Shown here piece after piece: positions 33,938 through 44,400 of a DNA stretch of 64,000 nucleotides. The stretch comes from Candidatus Omnitrophota bacterium (GTDB lineage: Bacteria; Hinthialibacterota; Hinthialibacteria; Hinthialibacterales; Hinthialibacteraceae), in contig JABLXU010000024.1 of NCBI GenBank assembly GCA_013177805.1, positions 1 to 64,000 of the forward strand. Direction: 5' to 3'. The notes under the pieces are model-generated. The model saw only the letters and a list, made by a program, of their open reading frames with translations, searched no databases and was not told where the DNA came from. The position numbers and the translations under genes are program-made. Positions within the stretch are counted from its first letter, which is position 1, and every line of letters starts with the position of its first letter.

Positions 33938-34279
33938 TCCCCCGACCGGCATCGATTGCGAAGATGCTTGATCCAGTCCGACCTCTTGCCGCCACCCTCC
34001 GAATCAATCGGGAACGATTTGTAAAATAATAATATAAACATAATTATTTATATATTAGGGGAATTCCCTATTTTTCCACTTCCCATCCAATCCGGGAGTG
34101 GTATACTGAAACCTGCCCGTCAAAGCCCAAGCAGGATTTTGCACAGTAGAGAATGGGATTGAATTGGAATGTTTCTCGAGGGCAAATCCCGGCAGGCAGG
34201 CTTCTATTTTCTGCCCTCTGATTATCCCGCTACGCTGTTCCGCCGCTGATACGTTTAGAGCCTTGGAAGGAGGTTGATC
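33938..34279. other. Intergenic region upstream of the KamA-like gene
   Basis: No gene supported. An AT-rich tract (about 34020-34062) and a TATACT hexamer near 34100 may contain a promoter, but no convincing -35/-10 pair was found. Confidence 0.35.
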
Positions 34280-35386
34280 ATGCAAGTTAAACCTCGAAAA
34301 ACCCGTTTTATTCGGGATTTGAGCCAGGTTTCGTTTTTGAGTCAACAAGAAAGAGACCGGCTCAAACCGGTGACGGATAAATACGTATTTCGCGCCAATG
34401 ATTATTACTTAGGGCTAATCGACGAGTCGGATCCGGAGGATCCCATCCGGAACTTGATCATTCCGCGGGAAGCCGAATTGTACGCGTGGGGCCGGCTGGA
34501 TGCCAGCAATGAAGCGGCGTACACCAAGGCGCGGGGAGTGCAGCATAAATACCAATCCACGGTGTTGTTGTTGTGCAACGAAGTTTGCGGGGCCTATTGC
34601 CGGTACTGCTTCCGCAAACGCCTGTTCATGGACGATAACGACGAGGTTTCGCTGCGGGTGGATGAGGGGTTGGAATACATCAAGGAAAATCCCAGCGTGA
34701 CCAACGTGTTGCTTACCGGTGGCGATCCCTTGCTCATGTCTCCGCGCCGCCTCGCCTCGATCCTGGAATCCCTCCGCCGCATTCCCCACGTGCAGATCAT
34801 CCGCATCGGCAGCAAGATGCCGGCGTTCGATCCCTGGTGTATATTGGATCAACCCGAATTGCTGGATCTTTTCGAGCGGATCAGCCGGGCGGACAAGCGG
34901 TTGTACCTCATGGCCCATTTCGATCATCCCCGGGAGCTGACCGAACCGGCGGTGGAAGCCATCGAGCAGTGTATCCGGCGGGGGGTGATTTGCTGCAATC
35001 AGTGCCCGATCGTCAAGGGGGTGAACGACGACGCGGAAACCTTGTCATCTTTGTTCTCCATTCTTTCCTACATTGGATGTCCTCCCTATTACGTTTTCCA
35101 AGGACGGCCGGTCGAAGGCAACCTGCCTTACGAGGTGCCCATCGTCCGGGGTTTCCGGATCTTTCAGAACGCGTTGCGGTACACTTCCGGATTGGCCGCC
35201 CGCGCGCGGTTTGTGATGTCGCATGAAACGGGCAAAATCGAGATTGCCGGCGTGGATGATCAATACATCTACATGCGTTATCACCGGGCCGTGGATGAAG
35301 AAAACATCGGCCGGATGTTGATATTCCACCGGAACGATACCGCGTACTGGCTCGATCAACTCGATCCGGTGGACGAATTCCCTTGA
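34280..35386 (+). CDS. KamA-family radical SAM aminomutase-like enzyme, probably not acting on lysine
   Basis: A 368-residue radical SAM/PLP protein of the lysine 2,3-aminomutase superfamily. The cluster motif is C103-GAY-C107-RY-C110 (plus an extra C99), TGGDPLLMS is the SAM-binding GGDP strand, and K319 in SHETGKIEIAG occupies the place of the PLP lysine. From knowledge of the Clostridium enzyme, the two Asp residues that hold the lysine side-chain amine (in YQCDLSEG and VVDAPGGGGK) align here with R276 (FQGRPVEG) and S314 (VMSHETGK). The substrate is therefore likely different. AAGGAGG precedes the ATG. It stands alone between a regulator and the exported-protein cluster. Confidence 0.82.
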   Translation: MQVKPRKTRFIRDLSQVSFLSQQERDRLKPVTDKYVFRANDYYLGLIDESDPEDPIRNLIIPREAELYAWGRLDASNEAAYTKARGVQHKYQSTVLLLCNEVCGAYCRYCFRKRLFMDDNDEVSLRVDEGLEYIKENPSVTNVLLTGGDPLLMSPRRLASILESLRRIPHVQIIRIGSKMPAFDPWCILDQPELLDLFERISRADKRLYLMAHFDHPRELTEPAVEAIEQCIRRGVICCNQCPIVKGVNDDAETLSSLFSILSYIGCPPYYVFQGRPVEGNLPYEVPIVRGFRIFQNALRYTSGLAARARFVMSHETGKIEIAGVDDQYIYMRYHRAVDEENIGRMLIFHRNDTAYWLDQLDPVDEFP

Positions 35387-35863
35387 AAAACCCCGGGAGC
35401 GGCGGGTGGTCTGGCGGATCGGATCCAGCGGGGGGGGAAAGGCAGGCGGCCGCCGTGCCTCTCTTTCCCCCCGGATGGATGGGATGGCCGAGGCTTACTT
35501 GATCCGCGGGCCTGATGCCGTTACCACCGGTGTGGACCCTGTTTCATTATCCCGGGCTGCCGCTGCGGAATCCCCTCAAACATGTTATATTTCCGCCCGA
35601 TAATGGGGTGACCGGGTTATCCTGCGTGTCCATCCGCCGGGAGATAATTGGGGCTTGGCGCGGGTGATCCCGTCAGGGTCCGCCCACTTTCCGCCGGGCG
35701 GAGATCCCGGTTGTGAACCGGCCGGCGGCAATCCCGTTCCCGGGGCGGGATTAAACGGGGCTCGCTTTCCCGCCGCGCCGCGGACCGCCTGGAATCCGGC
35801 CGTTACTTCCCCCCTGGGGATGCGTTTTTCAAAAGCGGATTAACTCGAGGTTGGAGATCAGGC
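35387..35863. other. Intergenic region, no gene supported
   Basis: About 480 GC-rich bases. Short frames exist on both strands, but none has a ribosome-binding site or a recognisable product. I see no palindromic repeat of families A-C here. Confidence 0.4.
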
Positions 35864-36991
35864 ATGAAACGGTTGGTGGGCTTTCTCTTTTGCGGTTTGG
35901 GGGTTTGGCAGGCGTTCCCCCCGGAGACCCGGTCGCAAGGAGATTGGGCCGTCTATGAAACCTTTTCCCGCTACTCTCCTGCCGTCTTTGCCATCAACGT
36001 GGAGATCCCCAAGGAATACATTCTCCACCGTATGGAAGAATTGATGAACCAGTTCCGCGAGTTGCAGGAGAGTTCGTCGGAAATCATCGCCGGCGGATCG
36101 GATTCCGTACTCTCGCAGCAATTGTTCAGCAACTTGACGGTGCAGTGGCAGCGCAAACTGTTCGTGATGCAGAAGCAAATGCTGGCCAACAACCGGGTGC
36201 GGGGGGCCGGCTTCGCGATCGACCCCCATCACGTGGTGACGCTGGCCTCGATCGTCAAGAGCGCCACGCTGGGGGGAGAGATCACCATCGAAGACGATTT
36301 CCGCAAGGTGGCCAAAGCGCAACTGGTGGGGGTCGACGAGATGATGGGCGTCGCCGTGTTGCGGGTGAACGACGTGACGTTTTCCAGTTATGTGGATTTG
36401 AACCGGGTGGCGGACCAATTGCCCGTGGCGTCGTACATCATGACCATCCAACGCCCTTATGACTTGCCCGCCTCGCCGTTTTCGGGCATGATCGGCGGAT
36501 ATTACCGGAAGATGAATTTGTTCGAATACGAACGGTACATCCAGACCGATTTGCCCTTTTACCCCGGGAATGAAGGGTCGCCCGTTTTCAGCCCGTCGGG
36601 ACAACTGATCGGCATGATCGCCACGGAATTCCACATCGGCAATTTTCCCGGCATCACCCTGGTCACGCCGGCGGAAATCGTCGTGGATTCGGCCCTTTCG
36701 CTCATCAAGACGGGCAAACGGGAACGCGGCTGGATACCAGGCATGGTCTTGAAACAGGATGAAGAAGGCGTTTTGATTGAAGAGTTGGACGCGAACAGCC
36801 TCGCGGCGGAATCCGGCCTGGCGGTGGGGGATTTGATCATCGGGGTGGGAGGCGAACGGGAAAGCCAATTGTGGAAAATTTATTACAAGATCCTCGATAC
36901 CAAACCTCAGGATACCATCCGGCTCGAAGTGAAGCGCGGATCGCAACTGTATTTGTTCGATGTGCCCACATCCTCGCGTAAGCCCAGGTAG
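35864..36991 (+). CDS. HtrA/DegP-like protein with PDZ domain, catalytic triad lost
   Basis: A 375-residue exported protein with an N-terminal signal sequence (MKRLVGFLFCGLGVWQAF). Residues about 100-280 have the layout of a trypsin-fold HtrA protease: RVRGAGFAIDPHHVVTLASIVK, VDEMMGVAVLRV, then FYPGNEGSPVFSPSGQLIGM. In HtrA these positions read xTNxHVV, DLAVLKV and GNSGGP. Here the His is Ser129, the Asp is Gly162 and the Ser is Glu237, so all three catalytic residues are missing. A PDZ domain follows (about 290-370; DANSLAAESGLAVGDLIIGVGG). It is probably a non-proteolytic chaperone or sensor. The DUF2961 gene starts six bases after its stop. Confidence 0.8.
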   Translation: MKRLVGFLFCGLGVWQAFPPETRSQGDWAVYETFSRYSPAVFAINVEIPKEYILHRMEELMNQFRELQESSSEIIAGGSDSVLSQQLFSNLTVQWQRKLFVMQKQMLANNRVRGAGFAIDPHHVVTLASIVKSATLGGEITIEDDFRKVAKAQLVGVDEMMGVAVLRVNDVTFSSYVDLNRVADQLPVASYIMTIQRPYDLPASPFSGMIGGYYRKMNLFEYERYIQTDLPFYPGNEGSPVFSPSGQLIGMIATEFHIGNFPGITLVTPAEIVVDSALSLIKTGKRERGWIPGMVLKQDEEGVLIEELDANSLAAESGLAVGDLIIGVGGERESQLWKIYYKILDTKPQDTIRLEVKRGSQLYLFDVPTSSRKPR

Positions 36992-36996
36992 GTAAT

Positions 36997-39555
36997 TTGT
37001 TCTGGCTCTCACGGTTTCTACTTATTCTCGGAGTATGGCTCCTTCCGGGCAGTGGAGCGGGGTGGGCCAAAAACCAGCCCCCGGTGAGTTGGTTCTCCCT
37101 GTTGGAGGAGATGATCACGCTGCCCACGGTTTACCGCCCGCCGGCCGGCTCCGCGGGGATGATCGCCCGTTCTCATCTGGACGGGAGGCATGGCGCGGAG
37201 GAGGGTTTTCTCCGGCAGGAGGGGGATTGGTATGTTATCGCGGATCTGCCGGGACCCGGGGCCATCCGCCGCATCTGGTCACCCAACCCGGCGGGCCGGA
37301 TCCGGATATTTGTGGACGAGGCCGCCACGCCCCGGCTGGAAGTTCCCTTCCCGGATTTGTTCGGCGGCCAGATCAAGCCGTTCCAACGGCCTTTTATCCG
37401 CAGTTCGAGCCAGATCCCGGGATCCCATTGGTCGTATATTCCCATCCCTTACGCGAAACTCTGCCAGATCGCGTTAGAAAAATTGTGCGATTACCAAATA
37501 GAATATGAGACCTATCCTCCCGGGCAGGCGGTCCAACCGTTTGCTTACCCCTTTTCCAAGGAAGACAGCCGCAAGCTCAATGAAATCGTAAAATCCATCA
37601 AATCGACGCCCCAACCGCCCTACAAAGAGGGAAAAGACCTGAAAACCTATTCGGTGACCTATTCGCTGGCCGCGGGAGAACGCATCGTCCTTGCCACCTT
37701 CGCGGGACCGGCCGTTCTCCGGGGCCTGCAAATCCGCTGGCCGGACAGCCGGGTGGAAACCGGGCGCTGGATATGGTTATGCGGGTATTGGGATCAGGAA
37801 TCTTCTCCCAGCCTATGTGTTCCCTTGCATGATTTTTTTGGGGGCTCCGCGCAGACCCTGGCGGCCGGACGGGATAAGCAAGGCTGGCGGCATTTCTACC
37901 TCCCCATGCCTTTCGCGCAAGAAGCCCGTTTCGAGCTCAAAAACAACTCGAACAATCAAACGTATAAAATAGAGGCCAAGTTCGCGGTCCAGACTGTCTC
38001 CACACTCCCATCGCCTCTCCGGACATTCCATGCCCTCTGGAAGCGGGATAACGAAACCCCGGTCCAAAACCTCAATTGGGACCCGGAGTCCGGGAGGCTT
38101 TTGGGGGACGGCAACGGAAATTTCGTGGTGCTCTCCGCCCAGGGGAGCGGGCATCTGGTCGGAATGGGGCTGCATGCCCTTCCCTTGCCGGAGAGCACGC
38201 TTTCTCTCATCGTGGATCAATCCTCGCGCCATTATCTCTGGCCCGGCGTGAATTTGCTGGGTTTTTTCGACCAGGCCAACAAGGCGCAATCCGTCAACTG
38301 GTTGTTCGCCGGGGGGACCGACAGCCGGTCCCTGGGCACTTCGCTGTTTCGCCTGTTTGTGCCGGCGCCGTTGGAATTCCATCATGATCTTCTGGTCTCT
38401 TTAGAACACGGCCCGGCCAACAGCCTCCGCGCCGATTACGCCAGCACGGCGTACTGGTATCAGGAAGAGCCTCATGCCGTGTATCCCTGGCCCCCGCCGG
38501 GTGGCGGAGCGCGCTTCCGTTCTTCCCCGCCGGCGCAACCTGTCCTCGAGTTTCATCCCGCCGGTGCGGCCGCTGTTCTTCCCCTGGAAGCGGAGCGCCT
38601 CCCGGCTGACAGCGTGGGCGGGATCTTCGATACCCAAGATATGCTGCCCTACGGGCCGGATTGGAGTGGAAACCAACAATTGCGCTTTGAAGCCTCGCAG
38701 CCGGGGGGCGAGTTAATTTTGGACATGCCGGAACCCGCTTTTTCGGGGTGGTATTTTCTCGAATGTGTGCTGACTTGCGGACCATCGGGAGCGGTGGCCG
38801 AAATTCAAGTGGAAGACCAAATCATTCATCCCGGCGTGGATTTATTTGCCGGGGACACAGCGCCCAAAAAGGTGATCTCTGAATCCCCCGTCTTTCTCCA
38901 TGCCTCCAAGGAACCCAAGTTGCATTTTGTGGCCCGTAAGAAAAACGCGAAATCATCCGGGTATGTCATCGGCGTGGATTGCTTTCAATGGAAACCCGTG
39001 GCGCAAATCCCCGGCTCGCTGGAAGTGATGGGGCCGTTTCTTCCTCTGTCCGATCCGGGGAGCGGAGGGGAAGGCGCCCTGCCGCATATCATCCCCCTGC
39101 CTGACGGAGATCCATTGATCCTGGGTTCGTTGCTTCCGGGGAAAGAACCTCCCTCACCGGCCGTTCTCCAGCCGGACGCCACCAAGGAGCGGTTTCCACT
39201 GGGGGGGATGCTGTCGGACACCGGTCTAGAAGAAGGGATTTATTTGATTACCTGGACCATTTCCGCCGGTCACAATGGCATTTACCGTTTTGAAATCGAA
39301 CCGGCCGGCACCGTTCCCTTCCTTTACAAAGAAGAATCCGGACGGATCGTGGAAGAAAAGGACCGGCTGCTGATCAATGACATCCTGTTGACCGGGAAGG
39401 ACATTGTCCGGTACGATCCGGCCGCCAAGCGGGTATTGCCCATGCGGTACCGGGTTCCCTTACAAGTGGGGGAGAACCGGCTGTCCTGGCTGACGCGCGC
39501 GCATAACGATACGTGGATCACCCCCCGGTTGTATGGCGTTCAAGCGGAGGAGTGA
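36997..39555 (+). CDS. Exported DUF2961 (GH172-like) protein with extra C-terminal domains
   Basis: An 852-residue secreted protein starting at TTG 36997, only six bases after the HtrA-like stop, with a signal peptide (FWLSRFLLILGVWLLPGSGAGWA). Residues about 30-460 are a DUF2961 domain: DLPGPGAIRRIWSPNPAGRIRIFVDEAATPRLEVPFPDLFGG, HFYLPMPFAQEARFELKN and GDGNGNFVVLSAQGSGHLVGMGL. Family GH172 includes fructoside and arabinofuranoside-acting enzymes. The second half (about 480-850) has two or more beta-sandwich segments, one resembling DUF2961-associated carbohydrate-binding parts. It is probably a periplasmic or surface glycan hydrolase. Confidence 0.82.
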   Translation: MFWLSRFLLILGVWLLPGSGAGWAKNQPPVSWFSLLEEMITLPTVYRPPAGSAGMIARSHLDGRHGAEEGFLRQEGDWYVIADLPGPGAIRRIWSPNPAGRIRIFVDEAATPRLEVPFPDLFGGQIKPFQRPFIRSSSQIPGSHWSYIPIPYAKLCQIALEKLCDYQIEYETYPPGQAVQPFAYPFSKEDSRKLNEIVKSIKSTPQPPYKEGKDLKTYSVTYSLAAGERIVLATFAGPAVLRGLQIRWPDSRVETGRWIWLCGYWDQESSPSLCVPLHDFFGGSAQTLAAGRDKQGWRHFYLPMPFAQEARFELKNNSNNQTYKIEAKFAVQTVSTLPSPLRTFHALWKRDNETPVQNLNWDPESGRLLGDGNGNFVVLSAQGSGHLVGMGLHALPLPESTLSLIVDQSSRHYLWPGVNLLGFFDQANKAQSVNWLFAGGTDSRSLGTSLFRLFVPAPLEFHHDLLVSLEHGPANSLRADYASTAYWYQEEPHAVYPWPPPGGGARFRSSPPAQPVLEFHPAGAAAVLPLEAERLPADSVGGIFDTQDMLPYGPDWSGNQQLRFEASQPGGELILDMPEPAFSGWYFLECVLTCGPSGAVAEIQVEDQIIHPGVDLFAGDTAPKKVISESPVFLHASKEPKLHFVARKKNAKSSGYVIGVDCFQWKPVAQIPGSLEVMGPFLPLSDPGSGGEGALPHIIPLPDGDPLILGSLLPGKEPPSPAVLQPDATKERFPLGGMLSDTGLEEGIYLITWTISAGHNGIYRFEIEPAGTVPFLYKEESGRIVEEKDRLLINDILLTGKDIVRYDPAAKRVLPMRYRVPLQVGENRLSWLTRAHNDTWITPRLYGVQAEE

Positions 39556-39844
39556 TTTCTTGCTCTTCTCTTGGGCCCGCGTCCGTCCCCCTTTCCCGCC
39601 CACATTCCGCAGCCCATTCCGGGAGACGATCCGCCGGCTTCCCGTTCACTCGAACCCGGGATTTTGATACCATGCGGCCCAACGCCGAGTGGATTGAATC
39701 GAGTGGAAGCCACTCTACACGAAGGGGTGGATCCGCTGATCCCCCGCTAGCGCGATTTTTCTTAGTCCTCTTGGGGAGCGAGGCGGGAGGCAATCAGCCG
39801 ATTCCGAGTTCAAGAAAACCAAATCTTTTATCATGGAGGAAACC
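39556..39844. other. Intergenic region before the ADP-ribosylglycohydrolase-like gene
   Basis: No gene supported. The segment ends with the ribosome-binding site GGAGG of the next gene. Confidence 0.35.
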
Positions 39845-41428
39845 ATGCGTATTCAGAAAATGTTGCCGGTTCCGCGAGGCGCCGGGATGATGGCCGTGGG
39901 CGCGGGTTTACTACTGGCGCTGAGCGCGCCATCCCTCTTCGCGCAAACCCTGCGAACCATCCCCGAAGACCAATTGCTGAACAAGATCAAAGGCGGCTGG
40001 GCCGGGCAGATGATCGGCGTGTCGGTGGGCGGCCCTACCGAATTCCGGGCGCAATCCAAGATCTATGACCAGCCCATCGCGTGGAATCCCGCCTCGGTGC
40101 GCAGCGCCATCGGGCAGGACGACCTGTACGTGGAAATGACCTTTTCCCAAGTCATGGATACCGAGGGCCTCGACGCGCCCATGGTCTCCTATGGCAAGGC
40201 GTTTGCCAATAGCCAATACGAGCTCTGGCACGCGAATTTCATCGGCCGCCAGAATTGCCGCAATGGGATTCTGCCTCCCGAATCCGGCCATCCGCTGTAC
40301 AACGCGCACGCCGACGACATCGACTTTCAGATCGAAGCCGACTTCATCGGCCTGATGTGCCCCGGTTTGCCGGCCACCTCGAATGAATTCTGCGACCGGG
40401 TGGGCCATGTCATGAACTATGGTGACGGCGTCTATGGCGGGATGTTCGTCTGCGCGATGTACGCCGTGGCTTTTTTCGAGAACGAGATTCCCGCCATCGT
40501 GGACGCGGGGATCCGGGCGTTGCCCCCGGAAAGCGAATACGCCCGCTGCCTGCGGGATGTGATGGCCTGGTATCAAGAATACCCGGAGGACTGGAAAAAG
40601 ACCTGGCAATTGTTCGAGGACAAATGGGCGAACACGGATGTCTGCCCCCATGGCGCGTTCAACGCCTTCGACATTGACGCGAAGACCAACGGCGCCTACA
40701 TCGCCATCGGACTGCTGTATGGTCAAGGCGATTTTGAGAAGACCGTCAACATTTCCACCCAGTGCGGGCAGGATTCGGACTGCAATCCGTCCAGCGCCGC
40801 CGGCATTCTGGGCGTGATTTTGGGGTATGACCAATTGCCCAAGGATTGGACCCAGGAAATCGAGTCGATCAAAGACGAGAAGTTCAGCTTCACCGATTAT
40901 TCGTTCGAAGACATCTGCCGCAGCACCATGGAACGGGCCAAGAAATTGATCCTCCGCCACGGTGGTTCCATCGAGGACGGCCGGATCACCGTGGCGCTGC
41001 AGGATCCCGTCCCGGCGAAACTGGAACAATGGAGACAGGATCAGCCGGCAGCCGTGGTGAACGAAGACGATCCCGCCTTTACGTGGAAAGGGAAATGGGA
41101 GCAGGTCAACCACGAGCGGATGTCCAACGAGGCGGGGGCGGAAGTGGTCCTGACGTTTGAAGGCACGGGAGCCATGGTGCTGGGTTCGTACAACAAGAAC
41201 GCGGGCCACGCCAACGCTTACCTGGATGGGGAGAAAAAACGCGCCATCAATATGTACTATCCCCGCCCAAAGGGTGCGGAAAGTTTGTATCACATCATGG
41301 GATTGCCCCGGGGGAAGCATACTGTCACCATCGAAGTGGCCGGCCGCAAGGATCCTCAATCCGAGGATTACGCCGTTTTCATCGACAAGGCGATCGTCTT
41401 CGACGGTCCGGAACAGCCCAAACCCTGA
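39845..41428 (+). CDS. Exported ADP-ribosylglycohydrolase-family protein
   Basis: A 527-residue protein with a signal peptide (VGAGLLLALSAPSLFAQ). The start is ATG 39845, behind GGAGG. Residues about 40-370 follow the ADP-ribosylglycohydrolase (ARH/DraG) fold: KIKGGWAGQMIGVSVGGPTEF at the start, AIGQDDLYVEMTF with the conserved QDD, HADDIDFQIEADFIGLM and GQDSDCNPSSAAGILGVILG, the last pair being the metal-binding acidic motifs. Residues about 410-527 form an extra beta-sandwich (FTWKGKWEQVNHERMSNEAGAEVVLTFEGTGAMVLGSY) of carbohydrate-binding type. An exported version cannot act on cytoplasmic ADP-ribosyl proteins, so it probably acts on a glycan or nucleoside-like substrate. Confidence 0.85.
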   Translation: MRIQKMLPVPRGAGMMAVGAGLLLALSAPSLFAQTLRTIPEDQLLNKIKGGWAGQMIGVSVGGPTEFRAQSKIYDQPIAWNPASVRSAIGQDDLYVEMTFSQVMDTEGLDAPMVSYGKAFANSQYELWHANFIGRQNCRNGILPPESGHPLYNAHADDIDFQIEADFIGLMCPGLPATSNEFCDRVGHVMNYGDGVYGGMFVCAMYAVAFFENEIPAIVDAGIRALPPESEYARCLRDVMAWYQEYPEDWKKTWQLFEDKWANTDVCPHGAFNAFDIDAKTNGAYIAIGLLYGQGDFEKTVNISTQCGQDSDCNPSSAAGILGVILGYDQLPKDWTQEIESIKDEKFSFTDYSFEDICRSTMERAKKLILRHGGSIEDGRITVALQDPVPAKLEQWRQDQPAAVVNEDDPAFTWKGKWEQVNHERMSNEAGAEVVLTFEGTGAMVLGSYNKNAGHANAYLDGEKKRAINMYYPRPKGAESLYHIMGLPRGKHTVTIEVAGRKDPQSEDYAVFIDKAIVFDGPEQPKP

Positions 41429-41498
41429 CGCGGCCGGGGAGCGGCCGGGGCGGACTCCGGGGTTTTGGACCGGGGAACGGAGGAGGGGAACCGGTGTC

Positions 41499-44400
41499 TC
41501 ATTGGATGGTTACCGGTTGGTTGGAGAAATTGACCTGGAGTTCGATTTGGTCATTCGCTTGCGCCGAGTCGTAGGACCCGGTGAGGTTGCCGTTTTCATC
41601 ATAGTACGAGATCTCGATACGGACGCCGGGCGGATTGGCGCCGGACCGCGCGAAGCGGATAAACGTGGGCTGATCGCATTCGCTGATGGTGGTGAAGAAA
41701 AATCCGTCGAAGGTCTCGCAATGGCACCAGTTCACCAGGGGAATGTCCTCGAAGGTGATTTTCACGGATTTGTATTTGAATTCTTCCCCGCGGGAATTGC
41801 GGGAGAAGTGATCCATTTCCGCTTGGCCGGAGATGGTTCCCGGCCGGGGATTCGTCCAGGTGATCCGGCCGCCGGAATTGTTTTCGTAAATGAATTCGCT
41901 GGAGATGGCGACCGAGTAATCCACGATCGGATAAAAAGAGACCCAAACGGATATATTGTCTTTCCACGGATCGATTTTCGCGGCGAATGACTCATCGATC
42001 CCGTAGGGGTAGGCGTTGCTGGTTTCGCCAAGGACCGTCACGGTGACGGGGCCGGTTTTCGCACCATCGGGAACCTGTACGGCGACGCGGGTGTCTGTCC
42101 AGTAGAGAATATTCGTTACCGCTTTCCCGCCCAAGAGAACCTGGCCGGCGCTGGGATTGGTTCCAAATCCCCGGCCGGAAATGACCACCAACGCCCCCAC
42201 CGGCGCGCTGTCGCAGGTGATGTCCTCGATGACGATGTCGGCCGTGGTGATTTCGGGCCAATGGAAGCCCAGCGTGTCGCGGACGGCCACAACGAGCGGG
42301 TCGGTTTTTTTGATGCTGGCATGGGCGAAACTTTGCTGGGAAGCGGCATAGGGGACGGGCGTGGGGTTCAGTTTGACCCCCTGGGTGGCCTGAGGGCTGT
42401 CGAGACGGTAGACCTCATAGCCGGCGATGAGATCCGTTGGGATATTGCCGATCTCTTTGGTACTCCACAACACCGCGCCATCCTGGATTTCCAGGATTTC
42501 CGGCTTGAGCAGCAAATAATATTGGCAATGCAAGTTGGCCGGCATGGGGCTGCCGTCGGCGAATCCCCGGTTGATGAAGGCCTGTTCGAAGGAGGCCGTG
42601 CCGCCCGCGCCGAAAGGCTTCACGGCCAGGGGATTGGTGAATACCCAGGTCTTGTCGAGCGGTTCGTGCGTCTCATACCATGCGTCATCGGATCCGGCGG
42701 GGGCATAGGTCAAAGTGGAGGTGACCGCCAGCCCTTCGCCTTGGCAGCGGTCATAGCGGGCCACCAGGAGCCCTTCGTCCGGGATTTTCGTTTGTAAGCG
42801 GAGGTACGCGATGGACAGGGAATCCAGCCGCCTTTTCAATTCCATATAGAGGGAGGATTTTCCGGTTTGGCTGGAGTAGTGAAAGGTCCGGCTTGCGGCT
42901 TCCTTGGGCGATAGATAGGCTATGCCATCGGCCGCCAGGCTGTCTTTGATGCGGCCATTCAATCCCTCCGTGCCGGGATGGTTGGGATGTGTCAGAATGA
43001 ATTCCCCATATTCCTGGAATACCGACGATAATGTATCCGCGGAGGCGGAGTGGCTTTGGATGGCGGTGTGGAGATTGACGCGGTCATTGGTGTTATAGAA
43101 GCGTTGATTCATGACATCCGCCACCACGGCCTCGCCGGGGTATTTTCCGGTTTCCAGCCAGTCCAGAAAATGCGCCAAGGTGTAATAGCTCGCTTCTTCC
43201 GGAGCGGTAATGGGAACACTGAGGTATTTGGCCATGGTATCGGACCAATACGCCCGTTTTCCGGCTGGGTCCATGTTCATGGCCACGGCGGAATAATAGT
43301 TGGCGGTGGCTTCGAAAAACCACAGATTGTTAAAGAACCACGCCGCGGGTTTCCCGCCGAGGGAATAGTAATCGCCCTGCAAGTAATGGCACAGCTCGTG
43401 CGCGGCGGTGCCCCGCATCTCTTGCCAATGTTTCAACCGGGTTTCATGGATTTGAATCCGGCCGCTGAGCCAGCCCCGCGGCGCGGAATTTCCATAGGAC
43501 GTACCCAGATCGCGCACATAGACATCCAAGGTGTTTTTCCCGATCAAGCCGGCCGTGGGATCGTTGAAAACCGCGCTGCCGTCGTCCCGCTTCAAGGCCA
43601 ACAAGCCGCGGAGGGCCTCGTTCAGGGCTTTGTCCAGATCCTCGATGTAATCGGGCACCAGCGTGTCTTCATACGCGCCGCTGCCCACGGCGCTCCAGGC
43701 GGCGTCTTTTTTTACGGTCCGGGGATCATAGTGAATTTTGAAGTTGGAGCTTTCATGGGAAGTGATGAATTCATTGCCAATCAAGGGAATATAGACCCGG
43801 AATTTTCTTTTATACGTGCGCCCGAGAAAGACTGGATCCCCTGTCTGATTGACATCGGCCGACGAGGGAAGCAATCGCTTCGCCGCGGCGGCCCCGGGTT
43901 CCCACGAGGGCAGGGTCAACCGGAACGTAAGCAAATTCGTGGACGGATCATATTCCGCCAACGCTCCCAAGGGCTTCCATAGGCCTTCGGTTTCGTCGAA
44001 ATACTGCACGCCCGCCAAGGCCCAATCCACCATGTCCCGCCATTCATTATTCGCGACCGGAAGAACCAGCACCAAATCCGAATTGAAATCGCCTTCGGTT
44101 TCGAGGGTGAGTTCATATTCGCCGGACATGACGGCATATTCCTCCGTTTTTAGATTGGAAGGGCCGGCCACCGGGTTGAAGGCTAAATGGATTTCGCTGG
44201 AGGTAAATCCCGCGGGAATTTCCACCGCGGCCTGATCCGGGAGGGTAATTGTTCCCCCGGCCGCGCCATCGACTACCACGGGGATCATCGGCGTGGGGGT
44301 GGGTTGGGGTACCGGCGTGGGCGTGAAGGCCGGGGATGCCGGCGTATCCGCCGGCGTAGGGGTATTCGCAGACGGCGGTGTGGGCGTAGGGGCCGGCGGC

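Noticed and set aside
35387..35863. Small genes in the 477-base gap after the KamA-like gene.
   Set aside because: Frames are short, Gly/Ala/Pro/Arg-rich and without ribosome-binding sites; they look like translated GC-rich noise.
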